From assembly GCF_900112975.1 (NCBI RefSeq), contig NZ_FONQ01000014.1, positions 24,653 through 88,652 of the forward strand: 64,000 nucleotides of DNA. The letters are read 5' to 3'. The notes beneath the pieces were generated by a model that made no database searches, was not told the origin of the DNA, and saw only the letters and a program-made list of their open reading frames with translations. The translations under genes and the position numbers were made by a program. Shown piece by piece: positions 45,487 to 52,976 of this stretch. Origin of the DNA: Flavobacterium xueshanense. Its GTDB lineage: Bacteria; Bacteroidota; Bacteroidia; Flavobacteriales; Flavobacteriaceae. How positions within the stretch are numbered: position 1 is the first letter of the stretch; each line of letters opens with the position of its first letter.

Positions 45487-48400
45487 CTACAAATTTACTA
45501 CATCGATTTCTTTTCCGATGTAAATAAGTACTTTTTTTGCCACTTTATAACCCATTAACTCAATTGCTGTTTGATAATTTTCCAATTGCTGTTGGTATTT
45601 CACATTATGTGTTCCTGTTTTATAATCCAGCAGCAAAACTTCTTTGTTTTTTGTTAAAACCATTCGGTCCGGTTTAATGCTTTTTCCTTGTTTTTGAATA
45701 ATAGTTTGCTCATTCAAAACTTCATTCCCTTCGGCAAAACAAATTTCTAATTCACTGTGATTGACAATTTCCTGAATTGTATTCAAAACTGTTTCTTTTT
45801 GACCAAAAGTTATCAATCCGTTTTCAATAGACTTTGTAATTGCCAAATCAATATCGTTTTTCGTTTTGACAAAAGACAGAATTTCATGAATTACATTTCC
45901 ATATTCAATAGCTTCCTGTTGATGAGTTCCCCACATTAATGCCTCTCGTTGCGCAATTTTTATATTCTTTGGATTTAGAATTTCAGACACGAGAGGAATT
46001 GTTTTTGAAGTATCAATGTGTGGTTTTGCGGAAGATAATTTTGTTGCATTTCCAAATTCATATTCCAATTTATCTTCATCAAATTCACCTTTGTTATCCA
46101 AATAATTAATGAAAAAACTACACATATTATTCTTTGGAATTTCGCCTTTACTGGATAAATTCATATTCGAAATCACATACAACTGCTCTTCAGCTCTTGT
46201 CAAAGCCACATACAAAACATTGACATTATCCAATAATTCTTCCTGCTTTTTTTGATTGTAAATCTCAACCGCTTCCTCGCCAAATCCTTCTACCGCACTG
46301 CTGTTATCAATTAAAACTTTAGGCAAACCGAAATCCTGTTCTTCAGCATTCAGCCATAATTTGTCTTTCGGTTTTCTGTTGTAATCCTCCTCGGCAAAAG
46401 GAAAAATCACGACTGGAAATTCCAATCCTTTCGATTTATGAATTGTCATAATCCGAACGGCATTAGTCCCTTCCGGCGAAGGAATACTGAATTTCTCGGC
46501 ATTTTTATCCCAGAAATTCAAGAAATCAGATATTCCTGCTTGGTTTCGAATGTCCCGCTCGAGAACGATGTCCAGAAAATATTGGACGTAAGCATTCCCC
46601 TCCCCAACCCTCCCCGAAGGGGAGGGAGCAATAACTGGAGAACTGGAATTTAGAAAAGTTTCTTGTAGAATTAACTCTTCTTTTATTTTATTCAAAACAT
46701 CTGAAATACTCTTTACAACTTGCTCATTTGTAAATCGAATGACTTTATACCCTAATATATTTAAAGTGTTTGTTCTATTTTTATCAATTTGAATTTGCTC
46801 TTCAGTAAAATGGTATTCGTCATCTACTTCAACAATTAGTTTTTTTGACAAACAAACAAAATCAACAATAAAATCATCAATGAGATGTTGCTGCCTGAAT
46901 TTATAATCTTCTAATGATTTAGATTTAAACTCCATCCAAAGAACTTTCTCCGCATGTGTTGGTTCTTTCCTCATCGCTTTAGCCTTATCGATTGAAAGAT
47001 GAGAATAATTTCCGCCCGTCATGTATCCAAATTTATTTGATTCAATAAAACAGGCTTTATCCATCTGATTAACTACTAAGTCTCCCTTTCCTTTGGAGAG
47101 GACCGGGAAGAGGAACTTTGCTATTATAGTTTCAACCGCTTCGTACAATGATTTTTTTCGAATGTTTTGAAATGAAAGCGAAACTTCAAAACTCATCAAC
47201 CAATTTTCGAATTCAGTTTCCTGAAATAATGCCATTCCTTGAGCAATAAAATCGTGAATCAGTAATTTATCCTGACTGTTTTGCGCTAAATATTGAAGAA
47301 AGTTTGCTTTAGATTCTAAGTCAGAACTGTTTTTCAAGTACTTTAATAAATGAATAATCAATCGAACTTCAGTAGCATTTTGAATCATCAATGTTTCCGA
47401 TGACAAAAGTGGAATTCCTTGCTCGGTCAGATAATTCGCAATCGCAATTCCTTGGCTTCGTTTCCGAGTCAGAATCACAATATCTTTGTACTGAAAGCCT
47501 TGTTTTAATGTTTTTTGAATCGTATTTAAAGTTGCTAAAACATATAAATCGGTTTTATCAATCGTTCCTTCATCACCCGAATCTTCGGAATTACACTCTG
47601 TTTTCTCCACTTTTGGAATGAAAGAAATATTTACGTAGCCACCGGTTTTATCATTGGTTTTTTGATGGCTGTGATTTTCGTATAAATCTTTATAATCCAA
47701 ATGTTCAAATTCATTAGACAACAGTTTAAAAAAATCATTGTTGAATTCGATTATCTGTGAATAAGAGCGGTAATTTTTATCTAAATGTTCGAGTCTTTTA
47801 TCTGGATTATTGAACGGATTTTGGTCTTTACTTAATTCAATAAACTGTTCCGCTTTTCCACCTCGCCATCTGTAAATAGATTGTTTTGGGTCGCCCACAA
47901 TCATCAAAGTTCCCTTTACTCCAAAATCATCCTGACCCGAAAGCGCATTATCAATCAGCGGAATCAGGTTTTGCCATTGCATTTCGGAAGTATCCTGAAA
48001 TTCATCTATAAAAAAATGACGGTAACGCTCGCCCAATCGTTCGTATATAAAAGGAGCTGGTTGGTTTTGAATTTCGCGATGGATAATCGCATTAAATTCT
48101 GAAATGGAAAGTACATTTTGTTCCTCCTGAATTTTGGCCAATTCATTACTCACCGTATTTAGCAATGATAAAGGCGTAATGTTTTTGAGGAATGCTTTAT
48201 AGAAATTTATCTTTTCGAAAGCTGAATAAACTTTAGTCAGAATTTGCAAAAATTCAGGAATCAAATTCTCAATAATCACTCGATCTTTGGCTGTTTTATT
48301 GATTGCTACATCATCAAACTCATGAAAAGTTTTATTCTTGAGATTGAATTTCCCTTGCTGAATACTATTGATATGATTTGGAAAAGTGCCTCTGGAAAAG

Positions 48401-49251
48401 GATTTTACATCAATCCCGTTTTTATCGATTAAAGTCAAGGCTTCTTCTGCAAAAACAATGGTTTGCTTTTCTAAATCTTTGCAGGCTTGAGTTAATTTGG
48501 CTTTAATTTCGACAAACTCAGTGATGGATTTATCTTGAAAATGCGTGATTTCGTTTCGATTATTTTCATTAAGAACCAAGCGACCGGTTTCGAGAATTTC
48601 ACGGGAAATATCCCAAGATTTATCGTCATCGGTTTTTTCCATCGTGAAATCAATGAGTAATTTAGTCAATGTTTCATCTTCTCCGGCTTGCGCGATGATG
48701 GCATCGACGGCTTCAATCAATAAATTTTCAGTATCTAAAGTGACTTCAAAAGTCATTGGTAAATTCAAATCGTGCGCAAAAGCCCGAATGACTTTATGCG
48801 TAAATTTATCAATGGTCGAAATATCAAAAGCGGCATAATTATGAATAATATGCTTAATGATTTGCTGTGATTTGGTTTTGATTTGGATAATAGAAAGTCC
48901 TATTGGTTCTTCACTCCATTCTTCAGGATTATTTTCTTTCCGTTTTCCGTTCAACAAATCCTTCATTAAATCCTGCGCTTTATCGCTGGGTTCATCTTTG
49001 GCAAATTCGGATAAACTACCTACGATTCGGCTTTTCATTTCGTGTACCGCTTTGTTGGTAAACGTAATGGCGAGAATATTGCGGTAGGCATCATTTTTGG
49101 GCGCGACAAGGATAATTTTCAGGTATTCTTTGACAAGCGCATACGTTTTTCCGGAACCTGCCGATGCGTCGTATATGGAGAATGAAGGTCTCCCCTCACC
49201 AGCCCTCTTCGAAGGAGAAGGAGCCGAAACTGGATTTATTTTATGTTCCAA
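45487..49251 (-). CDS. AddA/UvrD-like helicase-nuclease carrying an inserted DUF559 nuclease domain
   Basis: 1254 residues. It is a superfamily 1 helicase: Walker A ASAGSGKTYALVKEYL (29-44), Walker B FFIDEFQDTSEMQWQ (about 412), GDPKQSIYRWRGG (about 453), MTIHKSKGLEFPVVIF (about 937) and YVALTRAEEQLYV (about 1020). The C terminus is a RecB-type nuclease (GNVIHEILS, and LLLDYKTGTHNV near 1209). A block of about 172 residues (about 713-886) interrupts the region between motifs IV and V. It carries a DUF559 domain and repeat-derived ends. Without it the length would be about 1080. The first 22 residues contain a further translated repeat (PVSAPSPSKRAGEG). Partner of the AddB-like protein, inferred from family and proximity. 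Confidence 0.9.
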   Translation of the reverse strand: MEHKINPVSAPSPSKRAGEGRPSFSIYDASAGSGKTYALVKEYLKIILVAPKNDAYRNILAITFTNKAVHEMKSRIVGSLSEFAKDEPSDKAQDLMKDLLNGKRKENNPEEWSEEPIGLSIIQIKTKSQQIIKHIIHNYAAFDISTIDKFTHKVIRAFAHDLNLPMTFEVTLDTENLLIEAVDAIIAQAGEDETLTKLLIDFTMEKTDDDKSWDISREILETGRLVLNENNRNEITHFQDKSITEFVEIKAKLTQACKDLEKQTIVFAEEALTLIDKNGIDVKSFSRGTFPNHINSIQQGKFNLKNKTFHEFDDVAINKTAKDRVIIENLIPEFLQILTKVYSAFEKINFYKAFLKNITPLSLLNTVSNELAKIQEEQNVLSISEFNAIIHREIQNQPAPFIYERLGERYRHFFIDEFQDTSEMQWQNLIPLIDNALSGQDDFGVKGTLMIVGDPKQSIYRWRGGKAEQFIELSKDQNPFNNPDKRLEHLDKNYRSYSQIIEFNNDFFKLLSNEFEHLDYKDLYENHSHQKTNDKTGGYVNISFIPKVEKTECNSEDSGDEGTIDKTDLYVLATLNTIQKTLKQGFQYKDIVILTRKRSQGIAIANYLTEQGIPLLSSETLMIQNATEVRLIIHLLKYLKNSSDLESKANFLQYLAQNSQDKLLIHDFIAQGMALFQETEFENWLMSFEVSLSFQNIRKKSLYEAVETIIAKFLFPVLSKGKGDLVVNQMDKACFIESNKFGYMTGGNYSHLSIDKAKAMRKEPTHAEKVLWMEFKSKSLEDYKFRQQHLIDDFIVDFVCLSKKLIVEVDDEYHFTEEQIQIDKNRTNTLNILGYKVIRFTNEQVVKSISDVLNKIKEELILQETFLNSSSPVIAPSPSGRVGEGNAYVQYFLDIVLERDIRNQAGISDFLNFWDKNAEKFSIPSPEGTNAVRIMTIHKSKGLEFPVVIFPFAEEDYNRKPKDKLWLNAEEQDFGLPKVLIDNSSAVEGFGEEAVEIYNQKKQEELLDNVNVLYVALTRAEEQLYVISNMNLSSKGEIPKNNMCSFFINYLDNKGEFDEDKLEYEFGNATKLSSAKPHIDTSKTIPLVSEILNPKNIKIAQREALMWGTHQQEAIEYGNVIHEILSFVKTKNDIDLAITKSIENGLITFGQKETVLNTIQEIVNHSELEICFAEGNEVLNEQTIIQKQGKSIKPDRMVLTKNKEVLLLDYKTGTHNVKYQQQLENYQTAIELMGYKVAKKVLIYIGKEIDVVNL
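46597..46629 (+). repeat. GC-rich hairpin repeat, right-hand copy relative to DUF559 reading direction
   Basis: CCCCTCCCCAA is followed by a perfect 8-bp stem, CCCTCCCC/GGGGAGGG around a GAA loop (46608-46626). Read on the minus strand within the AddA-like frame it gives PVIAPSPSGRVGEG. The same unit, with a few substitutions, is at 49192-49224 in the same orientation. Confidence 0.8.
47080..47113 (-). repeat. GC-rich hairpin repeat, inverted copy at the other end of the DUF559 cassette
   Basis: On the minus strand it reads CCTCTTCCCGGTC and then the hairpin CTCTCC/GGAAAG around AAA, so its polarity is opposite to the copy at 46597-46629. Seven of eight stem positions pair, one as G:U. In the helicase frame it encodes FPVLSKGKGDLVV. 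Confidence 0.72.
49192..49224 (+). repeat. Third GC-rich hairpin repeat, at the 5' end of the AddA-like coding region
   Basis: CCCCTCACCAG then CCCTCTTC/GGAGAAGG around a GAA loop, followed by GAGCCGAAACTGG. It aligns along its length with 46597-46629 and its flank (GAGCAATAACTGG). In the gene frame it encodes PVSAPSPSKRAGEG at residues 7-20, immediately before the helicase domain begins with SFSIYDASAGSGKT. Confidence 0.75.
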
Positions 49252-49323
49252 ATTGATGTTTTTTATACATTACGATTTTTTATTTTTTGATTTAGAATTA
49301 GCGTCCATATTTCCCAAATCGCC

Positions 49324-49417
49324 TAGCCCTGATGGAAACGGCATCCTTTTTATAAGGTGATTTTTCATCACCTTATAAAAAGATAGAGTGAACAGCAGGA
49401 AATAGCTCCTAAAAATA
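49324..49417 (+). repeat. Dispersed intergenic element with conserved flanks and a 16-bp hairpin core
   Basis: The flanks are TAGCCCTGATGGAAACGG, CATCCTTTTT on the left and AAAAAGATAGAGTG, GCAGGAAATAGCTCCTAAAAAT on the right. The core is a perfect 16-bp stem (49347-49362 with 49368-49383) and a 5-nt loop TTTTC. The flanks match the element at 10481-10590 while the cores share nothing. It sits in the divergent gap between the AddA-like gene and rbfA. Confidence 0.75.
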
Positions 49418-49491
49418 CGTGTATTAATAGGTTACTTTTAAAATTTGTCCCGAAACTTCAGGATAAAACTTAAAAGTAGTATTTTTGCAGC

Positions 49492-49884
49492 ATGGAAACA
49501 AATAGACAGAAAAAAATAGGCGGGGTGATCCAAAAAGATTTGGTTGATATTCTGCAAGGTGAAGTGAGAAAAAACGGAGTGGCAAATTTAGTCATTTCGG
49601 TATCCAAGGTTACGGTTACTACAGATTTATCAGTGGCTACAGTGCATTTAAGCGTTTTTCCTCAGGACAAAGCCAAAGAAATTTTAGAGGCGGTGAAGTC
49701 CAATGCCAAAAATATAAAACATGATTTATCGCAACGCGTTCGTTTGCAATTAAGAAAAGTTCCAAATTTGGTTTTCTTTATTGACGACTCTTTGGACTAT
49801 ATTGAAAAAATTGACAATGCGTTAGCAAACAGAGACAATCCTATAGAAAACAGAGATCTTTTGGACAAACGCCGATTTCAATAA
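49492..49884 (+). CDS. rbfA: 30S ribosome-binding factor RbfA
   Basis: 130 residues, starting METNRQKKIGGVIQKDLVDIL as Bacteroidota RbfA proteins do. The KH-type domain carries VTVTTDLSVATVHLSVFP and the C-terminal RVRLQLRKVPNLVFFIDDSLDY. RbfA matures the 5' end of 16S rRNA and helps cold adaptation. A TATTTTTG box at 49480-49487 ends only 4 bp before the ATG, so the transcript may be leaderless. It is followed 3 bp later by an ABC permease gene. Confidence 0.94.
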   Translation: METNRQKKIGGVIQKDLVDILQGEVRKNGVANLVISVSKVTVTTDLSVATVHLSVFPQDKAKEILEAVKSNAKNIKHDLSQRVRLQLRKVPNLVFFIDDSLDYIEKIDNALANRDNPIENRDLLDKRRFQ

Positions 49885-49887
49885 AAT

Positions 49888-51087
49888 TTGAATTTCCCTC
49901 TATACATAGCCAAGCGCTACATTCTTAGCAATAGTAAAAATAATGCTATCAATATCATCAATCGTATTGCCAGTTTAGGAATTATTGTTGGTGCAATGGC
50001 GTTGTTTGTGGTTTTATCTGTTTTTAGCGGGTTAAAAGTTTTTAGTCTTTCGTTTACAAATGACATTGATCCCGACCTGAAAATAAGCAGCACTTTAGGA
50101 AAATCCTTTTTAATTGCTCCAGGTCAGGAAAGCCAAATTAAGAAAATTGATGGATTAGCTTCGTATACTAAAATTATTGAAGAACGTGTTTTATTCACTT
50201 TTGACGGAAAACAAGAAGTTACGTACTTAAAAGGTGTTGATGCTAATTTTAGCAAAGTAAATGCTATTGAAACAAAACTTTTCAATGGACTATGGCTTGA
50301 GCCAGATACGTATCAGGTGGTTGTGGGTTACGGAATTGCTCAGAAATTTTCGATGGGATTATTGGATTTTAATCGTCAGTTGGAAGTTTTAGTTCCAAGA
50401 CCCGGAAAAGGCGCTATTGAAAATCCAGAACAAGCTTTTAATAAAACGGATCTAATTCCTGTTGGGATTTACGCCATCAGCGAAGATTTAGATTCGAAAT
50501 ACGTTTTTGCCGATTTAGGTTTAGCGCAAGAATTATTGGAATACAAAACCAATCAAGTTTCCGGGATTGAAATCAAGACGAAGATCGATGCTAACGAAAA
50601 TGCAATTACAGCCGAACTTCAAACTATTTTCAACAATAAAATCACCGTAAAAAATAGGGCGCAACTCAACGAATCGCTTTATAAAATGTTGAATACCGAG
50701 AATATTGCCGTGTATTTAATCTTTACTTTGGTGATTGTTGTGGCGCTATTCAACTTGATTGGCGCGTTAATTATGATGATTTTAGACAAAAAAGGAAACC
50801 TAAAAACCCTTTTTAATCTGGGAACTGAAATCAAAGATTTGCGAAAAATATTCCTGCTTCAAGGTACTTTATTAAGTGTTTTTGGTGGAATTATTGGCTT
50901 AGTTTTAGGAATAATAATTGTTTTGCTGCAAGAATATTTTCAACTTATTATGATTACTCCTACACTGGCGTATCCCGTGATTTTTTCTCTTGAAAATGTA
51001 CTAATTGTTATGGGAACAATTGTTACGCTTGGTTTTATTGCTTCGCTGATTGCGAGTAGCCGCGTGAGTAAAAAGTTATTGGAATAA
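49888..51087 (+). CDS. FtsX/LolC-type ABC transporter permease
   Basis: 399 residues, with a TTG start 3 bp after the rbfA stop (TAAAATTTG), keeping MNFPLYIAKRYILSNSKNNA as the family N terminus. One N-terminal helix (LGIIVGAMALFVVLSVFSG) is followed by a periplasmic MacB_PCD-like domain (about 65-265). Three C-terminal helices follow (YLIFTLVIVVALFNLIGALI, LSVFGGIIGLVLGIIIVLL and NVLIVMGTIVTLGFIASLIA), the FtsX topology. It resembles LolC/E lipoprotein-release permeases. No ATPase gene is adjacent, so the partner must be encoded elsewhere. Confidence 0.88.
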   Translation: MNFPLYIAKRYILSNSKNNAINIINRIASLGIIVGAMALFVVLSVFSGLKVFSLSFTNDIDPDLKISSTLGKSFLIAPGQESQIKKIDGLASYTKIIEERVLFTFDGKQEVTYLKGVDANFSKVNAIETKLFNGLWLEPDTYQVVVGYGIAQKFSMGLLDFNRQLEVLVPRPGKGAIENPEQAFNKTDLIPVGIYAISEDLDSKYVFADLGLAQELLEYKTNQVSGIEIKTKIDANENAITAELQTIFNNKITVKNRAQLNESLYKMLNTENIAVYLIFTLVIVVALFNLIGALIMMILDKKGNLKTLFNLGTEIKDLRKIFLLQGTLLSVFGGIIGLVLGIIIVLLQEYFQLIMITPTLAYPVIFSLENVLIVMGTIVTLGFIASLIASSRVSKKLLE

Positions 51088-51105
51088 GATTTCCCATTTA
51101 AAATA

Positions 51106-51165
51106 AAACACGAATTCCACCAATTTACACGAATCATTTTGTGCAAATTAGTGGAATTCGTGTTT
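51106..51165. repeat. GAATTC-cored hairpin, terminator-like intergenic repeat
   Basis: AAACACGAATTCCAC (51106-51120) pairs perfectly with GTGGAATTCGTGTTT (51151-51165); CAATTT/AAATTA extends the stem with one mismatch. It lies between convergent permease and dusB genes and may terminate both. Its right half closely resembles that of the hairpin at 2093-2144. Confidence 0.7.
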
Positions 51166-51176
51166 AAATTAATTAG

Positions 51177-52169
51177 CTAAACAACCTCATATCCCGCATA
51201 CGTTTCTTCGATTTCATTCAAAGCGGCGAACAACTCTTCCGGTCGGTCTAGGGTTACCAATTGTTGCTTGTGCGTTTTAAAAGAATGAATTCCTTTGAAA
51301 TAATTGGTATAATGAGGGCGCGTTTCTACAATTCCTAGTCGTTCACCTTTCCATTCCATTGCCCAAGTGAGATGATTTCGCACTGCTTCTACTCTATCGA
51401 TCACGGTGGGTTTTGGCAAATGATCCCCAGTTTTGAAGTAATGTTTGATTTCGTCAAAAATCCAAGGATAACCAATCGCAGCGCGACCAATCATAATTCC
51501 GTCAATACCGTATTCATTTTTATATTGTAATGCTTTTTCCGGAGAATCAATATCGCCATTACCAAAAATAGGCATCGTGATTCTGGGATTATTTTTTACT
51601 CTAGCGATGTGAGACCAATCGGAATGCCCTTTATACATTTGGGCACGTGTTCTCGCGTGTATGCTTAAAGCAGCAACACCAATATCTTGCAGACGCTCTG
51701 CAACCTCATCGATATTGATGGAATTATCGTCCCAACCCAATCGGGTTTTTACCGTTACTGGCAAATGAGTACTGTTAATAACAGCCTTAGTCAGACGAAT
51801 CATCAAATCGACATCTTTAAGAACTCCGGCGCCAGCACCTTTACAAACGACTTTTTTGACAGGGCAGCCAAAATTAATATCAATTATATCCGGGTTTACA
51901 GTAGAAACAATTTTAGACGACATTGCCATGGCTTCCTCGTCCCCTCCAAAAATCTGGATTCCAACTGGACGTTCGTAATCGAAGATGTCTAATTTCATTC
52001 GGCTTTTGATAGCGTCACGAATCAATCCTTCAGAAGAAATAAATTCTGAATACATCATATCGGCACCATGCATTTTACACAATCTACGAAACGGAGGATC
52101 GCTCACATCTTCCATAGGTGCAAGAAGTAGCGGGAAATCTGGTAATTCTATGTTGCCGATTTTTATCAA
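51177..52169 (-). CDS. dusB: tRNA-dihydrouridine synthase, DusB type
   Basis: 330 residues. A TIM-barrel flavoenzyme: LLAPMEDVSDPPFRRLC binds FMN, and the catalytic Cys is in NFGCPVKKVVCKGAGAG. VKTRLGWDD, LSIHARTRAQMYKGHSDW and IFGNGDIDSP are FMN and substrate motifs, and GIMIGRAAIGYPWIF closes the barrel. It reduces uridines in tRNA D-loops using NADPH. The class (NifR3/DusB) is taken from these motifs; there is no Fis gene, as in non-proteobacteria. Confidence 0.94.
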   Translation of the reverse strand: MIKIGNIELPDFPLLLAPMEDVSDPPFRRLCKMHGADMMYSEFISSEGLIRDAIKSRMKLDIFDYERPVGIQIFGGDEEAMAMSSKIVSTVNPDIIDINFGCPVKKVVCKGAGAGVLKDVDLMIRLTKAVINSTHLPVTVKTRLGWDDNSINIDEVAERLQDIGVAALSIHARTRAQMYKGHSDWSHIARVKNNPRITMPIFGNGDIDSPEKALQYKNEYGIDGIMIGRAAIGYPWIFDEIKHYFKTGDHLPKPTVIDRVEAVRNHLTWAMEWKGERLGIVETRPHYTNYFKGIHSFKTHKQQLVTLDRPEELFAALNEIEETYAGYEVV

Positions 52170-52208
52170 GGGAATTTTTTTTGCAAAAATACGGAAATGT
52201 TTGTAAGT

Positions 52209-52976
52209 CTAAAACATTTTCTTTTCGGTTAGGTATTTCCAATAGCGTTTTGGAACATGCTGTACGTGAAGCTTGGTGTTTTTTCGTTCTTTTATGCTGG
52301 TATGGTCAAAATATTCCCACCACAGTTTCTGATAATTAATTTCTGTGTCCGAAAAAACTTGATTGTTTTTATCGTCTAATGATTTAATGTCTAAATCCAT
52401 CATCACAATTTCGACCTCTTTTAAATCGTAATACACACCATATTTACGTCGTAAATCATAAATAATCCATTTTTGATCTTGATAACGATTTTTAAAATGC
52501 CTGATAATCAAGGTCAAAACATCGAAATCGGGATCAATTTTGGCAAAATAAATGCCGTCTTTCAATTGCTCGAATCTAATGAATGCTTCCATTCGGTGCT
52601 TTTCGCGCCCCACATTTTTGGTTAGTTGAGAAATTTGCAACACACTTTCATTTGCAAAATCCTTCATAATATTTATAGAAGGATTTTGAACCGCATAATT
52701 TATGACATCAAAAATCACATCTTCAACACCAATTTTTTCAGACAGAAAGGCATAAATAACACAGCGAACACCATCATTACCAATTTGTGCGTTGAGCTTT
52801 TTAATAACCCGATCGGATTTAGAAATATCGGTAATGATTTCTATTTTTTCAGCGAATAAATTGTGCTGTAGATCGTCTTTTTTACTGATTTTTGGGTTTG
52901 GATATTTGAATTCAAAGATTTCAAAAATTGCAGTAAATAAACCCTCAAAAGTATTATCGTAGGAAAGTTGTGTCAT
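52209..52976 (-). CDS. TIGR03915-family putative DNA-repair protein (DUF4130)
   Basis: 255 residues from the ATG at 52976 (MTQLSYDNTFEGLFTAIFE). This start is chosen over an upstream Met because it opens the conserved sequence and gives a 23-bp overlap with the radical SAM gene. Conserved segments are YDNTFEGLFTAIFEIFE, RMEAFIRFEQL, YFAKIDPDFDVL, and the aromatic KWIIYDLRRKYGVYYDL. The C-terminal part has WWEYFDHTSIKERKN. Family members always sit beside the radical SAM partner and are called DNA-metabolism proteins; the activity is not established. The fold resembles uracil-DNA glycosylase relatives in family descriptions, which I cannot confirm here. Confidence 0.85.
   Translation of the reverse strand: MTQLSYDNTFEGLFTAIFEIFEFKYPNPKISKKDDLQHNLFAEKIEIITDISKSDRVIKKLNAQIGNDGVRCVIYAFLSEKIGVEDVIFDVINYAVQNPSINIMKDFANESVLQISQLTKNVGREKHRMEAFIRFEQLKDGIYFAKIDPDFDVLTLIIRHFKNRYQDQKWIIYDLRRKYGVYYDLKEVEIVMMDLDIKSLDDKNNQVFSDTEINYQKLWWEYFDHTSIKERKNTKLHVQHVPKRYWKYLTEKKMF

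Larger units (their letters stand above)
46597..47113 (-). mobile_element. DUF559 nuclease cassette inserted in frame in the AddA-like gene, bounded by inverted repeats
   Basis: This is a 517-bp block, read through without a stop. Inside it is a full DUF559 (Vsr-like endonuclease) module: KAMRKEPTHAEKVLWMEF, YKFRQQHLIDDFIVDFVCLS (Asp of the VDF motif), KKLIVEVDDEYHF (Glu and Asp catalytic positions), then NRTNTLNILGYKVIRFTNEQV. The active-site residues look intact. The boundaries are two GC-rich hairpin repeats facing each other in opposite orientation, an arrangement like transposon ends. The helicase sequence resumes cleanly as NAYVQYFLDIV. Mobility is inference; no transposase is present. 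Confidence 0.72.

Noticed and set aside
46597..47113. Intein in the AddA-like protein
   Set aside because: The block lacks splicing-domain motifs (no N-terminal Cys/Ser with block A and B, no His-Asn ending), so self-splicing is not supported; a plain domain insertion with repeats fits better.
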